From: Olivibacter sp036959255
Lineage (GTDB): Bacteria; Bacteroidota; Bacteroidia; Sphingobacteriales; Sphingobacteriaceae
Length of the DNA: 64,000 nt
Reading direction: 5' to 3'
Assembly (NCBI RefSeq): GCF_036959255.1
Contig: NZ_JAWMTI010000009.1
Coordinates: 62,001 to 126,000 of the forward strand
A program made the translations under genes and the position numbers. This document shows positions 44,049 to 53,691 of this stretch, in pieces; within the stretch, counting starts at the first letter, position 1; the number at the start of each line of letters is the position of its first letter. Under the pieces are notes generated by a model. It was not told where the DNA came from. It worked only from the letters and a program-made list of their open reading frames with translations, and did not search any database.

Positions 44049-45722
44049 TTACCAATTTTTCAGGCTAAATTTCTTATTGCAGGCTTCAGCCTCTTCATAG
44101 CCAGCATCTAGGTGTCTGAATATTCCCATTGCCGGATCGTTAAACAATACCCGTTTTAGACAAGCTGCTGCACGGTCGGTTCCATCTGCCAAAATTACCA
44201 ACCCTGCATGCTGCGAATATCCCATGCCAACACCACCGCCGTGGTGAAAAGAGACCCAGGTGGCCCCGCCGGCTGCGTTGCTCATTAAGTTTAGTAATGG
44301 CCAGTCGGAAACAGCGTCCGATCCATCTAACATAGCTTCCGTCTCGCGGTTTGGTGAGGCAACGGAGCCACAATCTAAGTGGTCTCGCCCAATAACAATT
44401 GGACCTTTTACTTGTCCACTGCGAACCAAATCATTAAATAATAAACCGGCTTTCTCGCGTTCGCCCATCCCTAGCCAGCAGATACGTGCAGGCAAACCTT
44501 GAAATTTCACTTTTTCTCGTGCTTTGAGCAGCCAATTATGTAAACCTTTGTTTGCAGGGAAGGCTTTTATCAGTGCCTCATCAGTAACATAGATGTCTTC
44601 GGGGTCACCCGATAAAGCAACCCATCTAAAGGGACCCTTGCCTTCGCAAAATAAAGGACGTATAAAGGCTGGGGTGAAACCTGGAAAATCAAAAGCATTG
44701 GTAACACCGCCCTGTCTAGCAAATTCACGTAGATTATTTCCATAATCAAAAGTGATCGATCCCCTTGCTTGCAAAGCCAGCATAAGTTTAACATGTCTAG
44801 CCATGCTTTTAATAGACAACTCCTTGTAATGTGATGGGTTAGCCGTTCTTAATTTAAGTGCTTCTGCAGGCGAAAGGTTATGGGGAATATAACCATTTAT
44901 GGGGTCATGGGCTGATGTTTGATCGGTTAATATGTCTGGTATTATTTCGTGATCCAATAGTTGTTGGAGTAGGTTTCCCGCGTCACTCACTAAGCCTACG
45001 GACAATGGTGTTTTGGATGATTGAGCCGCTCGGGTCCAATGAACCGCCTCCTCAAAAGAATTCGTCATTCGGTCTATATACCCAGTCTCGATCCTTTTCT
45101 TAATCCGAGAAGGATCCACATCAGCTCCCAGGAAAACAGCCCCCGCCATGGTAGCTGCTAAAGGTTGGGCTCCACCCATACCGCCAAGTCCGGCACTCAC
45201 TAACAGTTTTCCCGATAGGTCAGCATTGAAATATTGCGCAGCACAGGAAACAAAGGTTTCGTAAGTACCCTGTAGAATGCCTTGCGTACCTATATAAATC
45301 CAACTACCTGCTGTCATTTGACCATACATCATTAGTCCCCGGCTCCGAAGTTCATTGAAATGGTCCCAGCTCGCCCAAGCAGGAACTAAATTGCTATTTG
45401 CAATTAACACCCTTGGTGCTTCGGGATGTGTACGTACGATCCCAACAGGTTTGCCTGATTGAATAAGCAGCGAGTGATGTTCATCCAGCTCTAATAGAAG
45501 GGTAATTATTTGGCGGAGTGATTCTTTATTTCTGGCAGCTTGTCCAATGCCTCCATATACCACGAGCTCTTCAGGGTTTTCGGCTACTTCCGCGTCTAGA
45601 TTATTTAATAACATGCGTAAGGCCGCCTCTGCTTGCCAATTTTTGGCATGCAGCTGATTTCCAACCGGGGCCTTGTAAAAGGGATGTTGTGCATATTTTT
45701 CAAGAAAGCTGGAACTGTTCAT
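44049..45722 (-). CDS. hutU: Urocanate hydratase
   Basis: The product is 557 residues from ATG 45722 (MNSSSFLEKYAQHP); ATG 45734 is an alternative. NAD-bound urocanase features are AGSWIYIGTQGILQGTYE, SAGLGGMGGAQPLAATM (NAD loop) and YIDRMTNSFEEAV. It converts urocanate to imidazolonepropionate. The start lies 23 bp inside the end of hutH, showing tight coupling. Confidence 0.96.
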   Translation of the reverse strand: MNSSSFLEKYAQHPFYKAPVGNQLHAKNWQAEAALRMLLNNLDAEVAENPEELVVYGGIGQAARNKESLRQIITLLLELDEHHSLLIQSGKPVGIVRTHPEAPRVLIANSNLVPAWASWDHFNELRSRGLMMYGQMTAGSWIYIGTQGILQGTYETFVSCAAQYFNADLSGKLLVSAGLGGMGGAQPLAATMAGAVFLGADVDPSRIKKRIETGYIDRMTNSFEEAVHWTRAAQSSKTPLSVGLVSDAGNLLQQLLDHEIIPDILTDQTSAHDPINGYIPHNLSPAEALKLRTANPSHYKELSIKSMARHVKLMLALQARGSITFDYGNNLREFARQGGVTNAFDFPGFTPAFIRPLFCEGKGPFRWVALSGDPEDIYVTDEALIKAFPANKGLHNWLLKAREKVKFQGLPARICWLGMGEREKAGLLFNDLVRSGQVKGPIVIGRDHLDCGSVASPNRETEAMLDGSDAVSDWPLLNLMSNAAGGATWVSFHHGGGVGMGYSQHAGLVILADGTDRAAACLKRVLFNDPAMGIFRHLDAGYEEAEACNKKFSLKNW

Positions 45723-47262
45723 AGTCTTTATCATTTAAGTTTATTTGGTGTTTTATTGCCACTTCGTTCGCTCGAGCAACAAACTTGCCACTGGCAATTA
45801 AGTTTTTTAAGTGTTGTATATCCGTTGAGAAGATACGATCTTCCTCCGCATAAGCAACCTGCGATCGCACGAAGCTATGACATGCTTCCAACACGGAGGT
45901 TGAGCGAATAGGATGCCTAAAATCCAAAGCTTGGGTAGCATATAACAGTTCGATGGCCAAGATGTATTCTAAATTCTCGATAACCTTATTTAGTTTTCTG
46001 CCGCTAATGGATCCCATTGAAACATGGTCTTCCTGCCCTAAAGAAGTGGGAATACTGTCGGCACTGGCGGGAAAGCACAAGCCTTTATTTTCGGAAACCA
46101 GGGCAGCGGTTGTGTACTGTGGAATCATGAAGCCTGAGTTCAGTCCGGCATCCTTTATCAATAACTTCGGCAGTCCATAACGGCCTTCAATAATCAGGTA
46201 ACTTCTCCTATCCGAGATGTTCCCCAATTCCGCTGCTGCTACAGTAGCATAATCTAAGGGAATTGCTAAAGGCTGTCCGTGAAAATTTCCACCACTTATT
46301 GTATCCAACGAACCTAAAATTACCGGATTGTCTGTAACTGAATTTAATTCGATTTCTGTTAATTGTTTTAAGTGAAGCCAAGCAGTACGCGATGCCCCAT
46401 GCACCTGAGGGATACAGCGGAGCGAATAGGGGTCCTGTATTCGGTCACAATTGACATGTGATTGAATGATTTCCGACTCCGCTAATAAAGCCCATATTCT
46501 GCTTGCGACAAAACGGTTGCCCGGAAAGGGCCTGAGCTCATGAAGACGCGGATCGAATGGTTTCGAAGAGCCCATCAACCCTTCTAAAGACATAGCACCG
46601 ATAAGATCAGCGGCATCTAAGGCATTGTGAAAACGCGCTAAGGCATGAACCGCATGGGCTGCAATAAATTGAGTGCCATTGATAAGTGCCAAACCTTCCT
46701 TTGGGCCCAACTGGAGCGGTTCGATGTTTTCTTGCCTTAATACATCGCCTGTATCGCTCATGCGTCCCTTGTAGTAAACATTACCTAAACCAATAAGTGG
46801 TAAAAACAAATGAGAAAGCGGTGCTAAGTCGCCCGAGGCACCAACGGAGCCCTGAGCAGGTACACAAGGAAGTATATCTTGTTCAATGAACCAGTGTATC
46901 CGTTCAATGGTCGATGTCCGAACACCGGAGTAACCTAGGCAAAGCGCATGCAACTTAATGATGAGCATTATTTTTGAAATTTCGGTAGACACGATCTCTC
47001 CAACACCAACGGCATGGCTCATTAACAAATTATGCTGTAACTTGGCTGTATCAGAAGCCGAAATTAAGGTATCACAGAGAGGGCCAAAACCTGTATTAAT
47101 ACCATATACAACTTTACCTTTATCTACAATTTCATCCACAAAAGAGCAGCTTCGAGTAATGTTGGATAAAGCTTCATCTGTAATAATACCTTTTACATGG
47201 CCTTTGGCTAGCTGCATCGTCTTTGCGACGGTTAATTGGTCAATTCCATACTTAAATACCAT
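45700..47262 (-). CDS. hutH: Histidine ammonia-lyase
   Basis: The 520-residue enzyme deaminates histidine to urocanate. The catalytic MIO prosthetic group forms from Ala142-Ser143-Gly144 in GSVGASGDLAPLSHL. Tyr in VVYGINTGFGPL, the NGTQF segment and SVTDNPVI are typical of the family. It is the first enzyme gene of the operon and lies 19 bp downstream of the MarR-type regulator. Confidence 0.97.
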   Translation of the reverse strand: MVFKYGIDQLTVAKTMQLAKGHVKGIITDEALSNITRSCSFVDEIVDKGKVVYGINTGFGPLCDTLISASDTAKLQHNLLMSHAVGVGEIVSTEISKIMLIIKLHALCLGYSGVRTSTIERIHWFIEQDILPCVPAQGSVGASGDLAPLSHLFLPLIGLGNVYYKGRMSDTGDVLRQENIEPLQLGPKEGLALINGTQFIAAHAVHALARFHNALDAADLIGAMSLEGLMGSSKPFDPRLHELRPFPGNRFVASRIWALLAESEIIQSHVNCDRIQDPYSLRCIPQVHGASRTAWLHLKQLTEIELNSVTDNPVILGSLDTISGGNFHGQPLAIPLDYATVAAAELGNISDRRSYLIIEGRYGLPKLLIKDAGLNSGFMIPQYTTAALVSENKGLCFPASADSIPTSLGQEDHVSMGSISGRKLNKVIENLEYILAIELLYATQALDFRHPIRSTSVLEACHSFVRSQVAYAEEDRIFSTDIQHLKNLIASGKFVARANEVAIKHQINLNDKDYEQFQLS

Positions 47263-47281
47263 GATGATAAGATTAATTTTA

Positions 47282-47770
47282 TTATTTAGGCTGCATGTCA
47301 GCCAATATATGTTCCCTTAACGGTCTTGCTCGCAAGGTGTCTTCCAGTTTACTTAAGCGATCAAGGAAGTCTTTAAGGTTTTCGTCCCGGGTCTCGAATG
47401 TTGACAAGACAGATTCGATACTTCGCCAAACGGGTTTTATGTCATCTAACATTTTCCGTCCGGTTTTGGTTAAAGTGACGACCTGCTTTCTTGCGTCCTG
47501 CTTATCGCGTACGCTCTTTACCAATTTTTTCTGTCGAAGGTTATTGATCATCTGGCTAACAGATGAATGAGAAATTTGCAAGCGATTGGATAGATCGATC
47601 AGCGAAATCTCTTCCGCTTCTGAGAGAATATAAAAGAATGAAAACCAACTGGTGTCGAAAGGAATCCCCAAAAGTTGATAAACACTATTCAATTCACTGA
47701 TATAATATTCGCTTAATCTTCGTAAACGACTGCCGAAAATGAGATAACCCGGGATTCGATAAAAGTCCAT
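47282..47770 (-). CDS. MarR-family regulator heading the hut operon
   Basis: The product is 162 residues from ATG 47770 (MDFYRIPGYLIFGSR). A frame start at 47797 would run through the palindrome and is less likely. The winged helix is SLIDLSNRLQISHSSVSQMINNL, and the wing is DKQDARKQVVTLTKTG. Co-transcription with hutHUIG implies it is the histidine-pathway regulator, whereas HutC (GntR) or HutP serve in other phyla. Regulation through the adjacent palindrome is inferred. Confidence 0.92.
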   Translation of the reverse strand: MDFYRIPGYLIFGSRLRRLSEYYISELNSVYQLLGIPFDTSWFSFFYILSEAEEISLIDLSNRLQISHSSVSQMINNLRQKKLVKSVRDKQDARKQVVTLTKTGRKMLDDIKPVWRSIESVLSTFETRDENLKDFLDRLSKLEDTLRARPLREHILADMQPK

Positions 47771-47780
47771 AATTGATTTA

Positions 47781-47817
47781 TATAAGTACTTATACAATAA
47801 TAAGGTGTTGTATTGTA
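47781..47817. promoter_or_regulatory. Palindromic operator candidate of the marR-hut operon
   Basis: TATAAGTACTTATA (47781-47794) is a perfect 14-bp palindrome 10 nt upstream of the MarR start codon. An overlapping inverted repeat TACAATA (47793-47799) / TATTGTA (47811-47817) extends it. MarR dimers bind palindromes of this size, usually in their own promoter. Confidence 0.62.
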
Positions 47818-47858
47818 AAAAGCAAGTGCAGCGTTGATTTTGAAGGATTGTTATTTAA

Positions 47859-48021
47859 TTGAGTGGGGAATTAGTTAATTAGTCGATTAGCCAATTGGTG
47901 AATGTGGTAATGGGTTTGCGGGGGAGCAAAGAAATTCTTGAGTAGTTAAGTAGTATTGCCTTATAGAGTACCTCGGCTCACAACCGGCAACCCACAACTG
48001 GCAACTAATAACCAATAACGA
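47859..48021. repeat. Low-complexity intergenic repeat tract
   Basis: The stretch 47859-47912 repeats TTAGTTAATTAG- and CCAATTGGTGAAT-like units. 47981-48021 is an ACAACTGGCAACTAATAAC-type run that partly matches 29181-29206 in inverted orientation. There is no coding frame. The rest of this 333-bp gap holds the hut operator and the rplU promoter. Confidence 0.45.
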
Positions 48022-48028
48022 ATATGTC

Positions 48029-48059
48029 TTGCTAATTTGAAATATAACGCATATCTTTG
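48029..48059 (+). promoter_or_regulatory. Predicted rplU-rpmA promoter
   Basis: TTG (48029-48031), 20 nt, then TATCTTTG (48052-48059) is a full-consensus Bacteroidota promoter, 44 nt before the rplU ATG. Confidence 0.7.
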
Positions 48060-48103
48060 CGCTTCGAAATTTAAAATAAATATTAATATCTAAACAATTA
48101 ACA

Positions 48104-48415
48104 ATGTACGCAATAGTAAATATAGCCGGACAGCAATTCAAGGTTGCAAAAGACCAGCATCTTTTTGTAAACCGTTTACAAGGGGATGAAGGCGCTAGTA
48201 TTGAATTTGACAATGTATTGTTAGCAGAGAACGGTGGTAAGTTTACAGTTGGAACTCCAAGTGTAGCCGGTGCTAAGGTTTCTGCTAAAATTTTGTCGCA
48301 TTTAAAAGGAGATAAAGTGATTGTTTTCAAAAAGAAACGCCGTAAGGGATACAAAAAGAAAAACGGACACCGTCAACAATTTACTAAAATCGAGATAACA
48401 GATATTACCCTTTAA
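48104..48415 (+). CDS. rplU: 50S ribosomal protein L21
   Basis: The 103-residue protein starts MYAIVNIAGQQFKVAKDQ and has the L21 barrel, followed by the RNA-binding FKKKRRKGYKKKNGHRQQ segment. It is paired with rpmA, the standard arrangement. No obg gene follows. Confidence 0.98.
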   Translation: MYAIVNIAGQQFKVAKDQHLFVNRLQGDEGASIEFDNVLLAENGGKFTVGTPSVAGAKVSAKILSHLKGDKVIVFKKKRRKGYKKKNGHRQQFTKIEITDITL

Positions 48416-48461
48416 TTGATTTTTAAATAGGCGGTTAGCCGTCATTAATAAAGATAAAGAT

Positions 48462-48734
48462 ATGGCTCATAAAAAAGGTGCGGGTAGTTCAAAGAACGGT
48501 CGCGAATCACATAGCAAAAGATTAGGTGTTAAAATTTTTGGCGGTCAAACTGCAATTGCAGGAAATATTATTGTTCGTCAAAGAGGAACTAAGCACCATC
48601 CGGATAAGAATGTAGGAATAGGTAAAGATCATACCTTGTTTGCATTGGTAGATGGTAAAGTTACTTTTACAAAGAAAGCTAATAACAGATCATACGTATC
48701 TGTTATTCCAACTGAAGTTAAAGCAGAGGCCTAA
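48462..48734 (+). CDS. rpmA: 50S ribosomal protein L27
   Basis: The 90-residue protein starts MAHKKGAGSSKNGRESHS, the flexible tail that reaches the peptidyl-transferase centre. GGQTAIAGNIIVRQRGTKHH follows. There is no N-terminal extension needing cleavage. A strong terminator follows 42 bp after the stop. Confidence 0.98.
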   Translation: MAHKKGAGSSKNGRESHSKRLGVKIFGGQTAIAGNIIVRQRGTKHHPDKNVGIGKDHTLFALVDGKVTFTKKANNRSYVSVIPTEVKAEA

Positions 48735-48775
48735 GATTTCTTAGCTTTCTCAGCTCGCTTTTGAATAACTATAAA

Positions 48776-48810
48776 AAAAGCCGCAGTTTATAGAAACGTG
48801 CGGCTTTTTG
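48776..48810 (+). terminator. Terminator of rplU-rpmA
   Basis: The stem AAAAAGCCGCA (48776-48786) pairs with TGCGGCTTTTT (48800-48810), a classical hairpin with T run and a 13-nt loop. Confidence 0.93.
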
Positions 48811-49196
48811 TCGTATTGCTAAGTATGTCAAGCTTCTTTTTGGAGAGCGTAGGGGGAGCCAATGTTTTTCGAAGAAACGGGGATACAGGCTCGTTTTTTT
48901 GTAAAACTTTTGTTATTTATCGAAAGTGGGTAGGCCAGTATCTTCCTTTCTTCGTATAAAACCTTACAGAACCTAAAATAAATGTATTTAAAACAGTTTT
49001 ATTAAACCTTGATAGACAGTTGTTTGCGTCTTATATTTTTAATTTTCCCTGTACTGTTTGTGTGTTTTTTCAATGAAATGTAATATATGTTGACAAAATT
49101 ATCAAAAAATACATAAAATGTTGCGAATATTGAATAATATTTCTTTAATTTGTAAACATTTATAATTGTTAATTTTAGCTATTAAAAAATAAATTT
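48811..49196. other. 386-bp AT-rich leader region of asnB
   Basis: No gene is seen. The last 200 bases are very AT-rich and should contain the asnB promoter, but I find no full-consensus TTG/TAnnTTTG pair and cannot place it. Confidence 0.4.
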
Positions 49197-50885
49197 ATGT
49201 GTGGAATTATTGGTGCATTTGATCTAAAAGTAAAGTCTCAGGACTTGCGTGCCCAAGTGTTGGAGATGTCGAAGAAAATTCGCCATCGGGGGCCTGATTG
49301 GTCAGGCATATTCAGCTCAGACAAAGCGATATTAGCGCACGAGCGATTAGCCATCGTAGATCCAAAATCAGGAACACAACCTTTGTATAGTGAGGACGGA
49401 ACGGTTGTTCTTGCCGTTAATGGTGAGATCTATAATCACCGTTTATTGCGTGATCAGCTTCCTAATTACAATTTTTCCACAAATTCTGACTGTGAAGTTA
49501 TCTTAGCACTTTATAAAGAAAAGGGTGTCGATTTCTTGGAAGATTTGAATGGCATTTTTGCCTTTGCTTTATACGATACAGAGAAGGATGTTTATTTGAT
49601 CGCGAGAGACCACATTGGTATCATTCCATTTTATATGGGGTGGGATAAAAGTGGCAATTTTTATGTTTCTTCGGAGTTAAAAGCCTTAGAAGGTATTTGT
49701 AACCGTATACAGGAATTTAAACCTGGTCATTATATTTACAGTGCCCAGGGACAAGAATTACAACGTTGGTATAGAAGAGATTGGGAAAGTTATGAGAGCG
49801 TTGCTAACAACGAATCGGATATTGCTACCTTGCGGAAAGGATTAGAAGATGCCGTTCATCGTCAGATGATGTCCGATGTGCCTTATGGCGTGTTGCTGTC
49901 GGGCGGTTTAGATTCATCTATTATTGCCGCTATAACAAAAAAGTTTGCGTCAAAACGGATTGAGTCTGATGATAAAGAAAATGCCTGGTATCCTGCTTTG
50001 CATTCTTTCGCCGTTGGATTGAAAGGGTCGCCGGACTTAGCTGCTGCTCAAAAAGCGGCGGAACATATTGGCACTATTCATCACGAAATTCATTTTACGA
50101 TTCAGGAAGGTTTGGATGCTATAAGGGATGTGATTTATCATTTGGAGACTTATGATGTAACGACGATAAGAGCATCTACTCCGATGTATCTGTTAGCCCG
50201 TGTAATCAAATCAATGGGTATTAAAATGGTGCTAAGTGGCGAAGGGTCCGATGAGCTTTTTGGCGGTTACTTGTATTTTCATAAGGCACCAAACGCGAAA
50301 GAGTTCCATGAAGAGACTGTTCGCAAACTAGGTAAATTACATTTATATGATTGCCTTCGTGCTAATAAATCCTTGGCAGCCTGGGGAATTGAAGGGCGTG
50401 TACCTTTCTTGGATAAGGAGTTTATGGATATTGCTATGCGCCTAAACCCGGCAGATAAGATGGCAGGAAATGGTAAGATGGAGAAATGGATCTTGCGTAA
50501 AGCTTTCGAAGATTATTTACCGGAAAGCATTGCATGGCGGCAAAAGGAGCAATTCTCTGATGGTGTAGGCTATAGTTGGATTGATACACTGAAAGATCAA
50601 GCAGCTAATGCGGTATCCGATGAAGAATTAGCGAATGCTAAATACCGTTTTCCTATAAATCCTCCAATGTCTAAAGAAGAGTATTTTTATAGAAGTATTT
50701 TCAGTGAGCATTTTCCTTCCGATTCGGCAGCAGCGTGTGTTCCATCTGTGAAATCTGTCGCTTGTAGTACACCGGAAGCGTTGGCTTGGGATGTCTCTTT
50801 TCAGAATTTGAACGATCCATCGGGTAGAGCGGTATCAAATGTGCATAATGAAAGTTACGATAAAGAGAAAACAGCAGCTGTTTGA
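49197..50885 (+). CDS. asnB: Asparagine synthetase B, glutamine-hydrolysing
   Basis: The product is 562 residues. Cys2 (MCGIIGAFD) is the glutaminase nucleophile, with RHRGPDWSG and NGEIYNH in the same domain. The synthetase domain has the PP-loop LLSGGLDSSIIAA and SGEGSDELFGGY. It makes asparagine from aspartate, ATP and glutamine in the cytoplasm. It is monocistronic with its own terminator. Confidence 0.97.
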   Translation: MCGIIGAFDLKVKSQDLRAQVLEMSKKIRHRGPDWSGIFSSDKAILAHERLAIVDPKSGTQPLYSEDGTVVLAVNGEIYNHRLLRDQLPNYNFSTNSDCEVILALYKEKGVDFLEDLNGIFAFALYDTEKDVYLIARDHIGIIPFYMGWDKSGNFYVSSELKALEGICNRIQEFKPGHYIYSAQGQELQRWYRRDWESYESVANNESDIATLRKGLEDAVHRQMMSDVPYGVLLSGGLDSSIIAAITKKFASKRIESDDKENAWYPALHSFAVGLKGSPDLAAAQKAAEHIGTIHHEIHFTIQEGLDAIRDVIYHLETYDVTTIRASTPMYLLARVIKSMGIKMVLSGEGSDELFGGYLYFHKAPNAKEFHEETVRKLGKLHLYDCLRANKSLAAWGIEGRVPFLDKEFMDIAMRLNPADKMAGNGKMEKWILRKAFEDYLPESIAWRQKEQFSDGVGYSWIDTLKDQAANAVSDEELANAKYRFPINPPMSKEEYFYRSIFSEHFPSDSAAACVPSVKSVACSTPEALAWDVSFQNLNDPSGRAVSNVHNESYDKEKTAAV

Positions 50886-50911
50886 TTTTTTTAGATAGTA
50901 AGTATTCTATG

Positions 50912-50950
50912 AAAAGTAGTAATAGGGATTTCCTATTACTACTTTTATTT
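50912..50950. terminator. Terminator after asnB (possibly bidirectional)
   Basis: AAAAGTAGTAATAGG (50912-50926) pairs perfectly with its complement at 50932-50946 over a 5-nt loop, then ATTT. The reverse strand also gives four T residues, so it may serve the convergent acyl-CoA synthetase gene too. Confidence 0.9.
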
Positions 50951-51014
50951 TATCAGAAAGATTAGCTTATATATGAATATTTCCAAGGCTTAGTAGAAGG
51001 GGGATAATAACAAT

Positions 51015-52916
51015 TTAGTTGACCTGATAAAGCTCATCAATACTTTTGGCGTATATTTTTTCGATAACTTTTCGCTTCGCTTTCAATGTAGGTGTAAGTT
51101 CGCCTGCATCAATACTAAATGGGGTTCTCTTCACTTTAAATGTCCGAATGCGTTCAAATTTAGCTAGTTCATTGGATAATCGTTTAATGTCTTGTTCTAT
51201 CCAATCTATAATAGCGATATCTTCTATGAATGAATTCTCCTGATTAAAGAAGCTGTCACGCAGGTTAAAAGTTTCTTTCAGCAACTCTTGATTCGGAACG
51301 ATAAGAGCAGTTAGGTATTCTCTGTTGTCGCCAATTAGAAAAATTTGTTCTATTCGCTTACTTTTTAAATATGTATTCTCGACGGGCGTGGGGTATACGT
51401 TTTTTCCGTAGGCATTGACGATCATATTTTTTAGTCGATCCGTGATTTTTAAGTTGCCCTTATAAAACTTGCCAATATCGCCGGTATGAAACCATCCCTC
51501 ATCATCGATAACATGTTTAGTTTCTTCCGGTTTGTTCCAATAACCTTTCATAATGCAATGACCACGGATAATGATTTCACCTTCCTCCGTCTCTAGATTT
51601 GGATCAAAACTATCATGACTTTGTATGGTGTGTATCTTTAAACTTTCGATATCCTGGATCGCTATTTCCATTCCTGGTAGCACTCGCCCGACTGTGCCGT
51701 AAACTTGTCTGTGAAATTCTGTAACAGCTACTACCGGCGAAGTTTCCGTAAGACCATAGCCTTCTAAAATTTTGATGCCTATATTTCCAAAAAATTCACC
51801 CACGTTTTGTGGTAACGCTCCGCCGCCGGAAATCATAAATTTTAATCTTCCGCCCGTTTTTTCCTTTATTTTGTTAAATACAAGTCTTTCCGCCAAGCCA
51901 TATTGTGTTGTTAACAACGGGCCCGGTTTTTTTCCAAGCTCTTTTTTTTCCCGATATTGCTTGCCTGTACGTAGTGCCCATTTAAAAACAGAAGCTTTAA
52001 AACCACCGCTTTGTGTACCATTTTTAATTGCTTTATCATGTATCTTTTCCAAGAGCCTCGGCACGGCACACATTACAGTAGGTTTTACTTCATACATATT
52101 TTTCGCTAATAGATCGATACTTTGAGCGTAGGCGATTTTTGCACCAAGTGCTAAGCACACGTGATAAGTTGCCGTACGTTCAAACACATGTGATAAGGGA
52201 AGAAATGATAGAAATGTATCAAACTGGTCCACTTCTAAAATTTGGTCCAGACAGGCTCGTACATTATTGGTGAGGTTGGCGTGCGTAAGCATCACCCCTT
52301 TTGGAGTGCCCGTTGTACCACTGGTATAAATTAAGGTTGATATGTCCGACATCAGGATACCTTCTCTCGCACTGGCAATCTCTTTTTCATAATCTAAGCG
52401 TAACAATGCGCCATCCTGAAGCACTTTGTTGAAGGGCACAACTCCTGCTTGGAGCGCCATGTTTTCGGTATATTTTTCATAGCCATCAAAGGTTGGTATG
52501 ATGCGAATTAAAGCGGTGCAATTGTTAGCAATTTTAAGTACTTTCCTCAGCAAAAAAGGAGTGTTCACAATAATTGTGCGTGCTCCTGAGTCATTTAGAA
52601 TATATTCAGTATCTGATTCGGGGAGGGTAGGATATATCGATACATTCACAACACCGATTTGCTGCAATCCCTGATCAAAGTAAACATAATCAGGTCCATT
52701 TTCAAGTAAAAGAGCGGCCCGATCGCCCTTTTTAAAGCCGATAGATAACAAGTAGGCAGATACTGCTTGGATATGATCTAGAGCGGTCCGATACGATATT
52801 TCTTTCCATCGATTATCTTCATGATGTATTAGAAAGGTCTGTGTGTCAGCGTGAATATGCTCTACAACATTTCGGAGCAGGCCCGGAACGGTCATATCTT
52901 TAGTGATCGGGTTCAT
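51015..52916 (-). CDS. Long-chain acyl-CoA synthetase (AMP-forming)
   Basis: The 633-residue ANL-superfamily enzyme activates fatty acids to acyl-CoA through an acyl-adenylate. The ATP loop is LIYTSGTTGTPKGVMLTHAN, and the A5 motif is GYGLTETSPVVAV. GWFHTGDIGKF and KITDRLKNMIVNAYGKNVYP hold the hinge and ribose contacts. Length and the long linker are those of eukaryote-like FadD15/ACSL-type synthetases. It is monocistronic. Confidence 0.94.
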   Translation of the reverse strand: MNPITKDMTVPGLLRNVVEHIHADTQTFLIHHEDNRWKEISYRTALDHIQAVSAYLLSIGFKKGDRAALLLENGPDYVYFDQGLQQIGVVNVSIYPTLPESDTEYILNDSGARTIIVNTPFLLRKVLKIANNCTALIRIIPTFDGYEKYTENMALQAGVVPFNKVLQDGALLRLDYEKEIASAREGILMSDISTLIYTSGTTGTPKGVMLTHANLTNNVRACLDQILEVDQFDTFLSFLPLSHVFERTATYHVCLALGAKIAYAQSIDLLAKNMYEVKPTVMCAVPRLLEKIHDKAIKNGTQSGGFKASVFKWALRTGKQYREKKELGKKPGPLLTTQYGLAERLVFNKIKEKTGGRLKFMISGGGALPQNVGEFFGNIGIKILEGYGLTETSPVVAVTEFHRQVYGTVGRVLPGMEIAIQDIESLKIHTIQSHDSFDPNLETEEGEIIIRGHCIMKGYWNKPEETKHVIDDEGWFHTGDIGKFYKGNLKITDRLKNMIVNAYGKNVYPTPVENTYLKSKRIEQIFLIGDNREYLTALIVPNQELLKETFNLRDSFFNQENSFIEDIAIIDWIEQDIKRLSNELAKFERIRTFKVKRTPFSIDAGELTPTLKAKRKVIEKIYAKSIDELYQVN

Positions 52917-52970
52917 GTATTATTCGATAATTGTGTCTAGACGAAATTTGCCTAAGTTTATAACAAGACG

Positions 52971-52978
52971 CAAACATA
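52971..52978 (-). promoter_or_regulatory. -7 element of the acyl-CoA synthetase gene
   Basis: TATGTTTG, read leftward, is a perfect -7 element 54 nt before the ATG. No clear TTG is found at the -33 position. Confidence 0.5.
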
Positions 52979-53103
52979 GATAAAATGCTCTTTATTTGCG
53001 AGACGGATAATAAAAAAATATACCTGTATTATCTCTATTTTTACAATAACCGATTGTAGATTCAGGTGATCAACTATTAGGAAACGGAATATAGCCTATC
53101 AGA

Positions 53104-53610
53104 TTATTGTAAGGCAGAACAATCCGTTTTTTGATAAGAAATTGAAAATGCGGATTTGTCATCAGTGAATTGCCTTCCTGTTTCCTGATTTATACTAAAC
53201 GGCTTTTGTTTAAGTTGATCATTCTGCAAAAGAAAGACGGTTCTTAGTGTATCTTGTGTTCCTTCCTGCGTAAAGCGCCAAACGACATCGAGGGTATCCC
53301 CTTGCTTTGTGCCGATAAGCGTGCCTGTTCTGCGGTCCTTTTCAAAGGGTATCCAACTATATTTCCCGGTCACTTTGTTATCTAAAATAGATAAACTAAT
53401 AAAAGTCGAGTCTTTAGACGACACGTCTGCTAATCCTAAGAAGCAGCCTTCGGTAGTAACATGCGTAGTATCTACACCCGTTGTATCGCTACGAAAACTA
53501 CTGTCAGCCCAATTGGCGTGCTTTTTACTCTCAGTTGTTTGGTTACATGCCGAAAAAAAGAAACTGATGGAAATAAGGCTTAAAGAAAGTTTGGTAATAA
53601 ATGTCTTCAT
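53104..53610 (-). CDS. Lipoprotein of unknown function (168 aa)
   Basis: The signal peptide ends in FFFSACNQT (lipobox, Cys 22), followed by a Ser/Thr/Asp-rich linker and a beta-rich domain of about 110 residues (FISLSILDNKVTGKYSW, GTLIGTKQGDTLDVVWRF). The strand pattern resembles small lipocalin-like or META-like domains, but no family can be named. A Cys near each end (56 and 164) could pair. Confidence 0.8.
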   Translation of the reverse strand: MKTFITKLSLSLISISFFFSACNQTTESKKHANWADSSFRSDTTGVDTTHVTTEGCFLGLADVSSKDSTFISLSILDNKVTGKYSWIPFEKDRRTGTLIGTKQGDTLDVVWRFTQEGTQDTLRTVFLLQNDQLKQKPFSINQETGRQFTDDKSAFSISYQKTDCSALQ

Positions 53611-53691
53611 AAATCTATATTGAAATTTCTAAATAAAGATAAAAAATGCCTTTGATATGTTAATACGATAATTGTCTTTTGTTTGACCTTC

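Noticed and set aside
47282..47797. 171-residue version of the hut MarR regulator
   Set aside because: Its first codons are the palindrome itself; ATG 47770 leaves the palindrome as an operator and begins a normal MarR helix.
47859..48021. CRISPR-like or tandem repeat array before rplU
   Set aside because: The units are degenerate and unequal in length, with no regular spacers.
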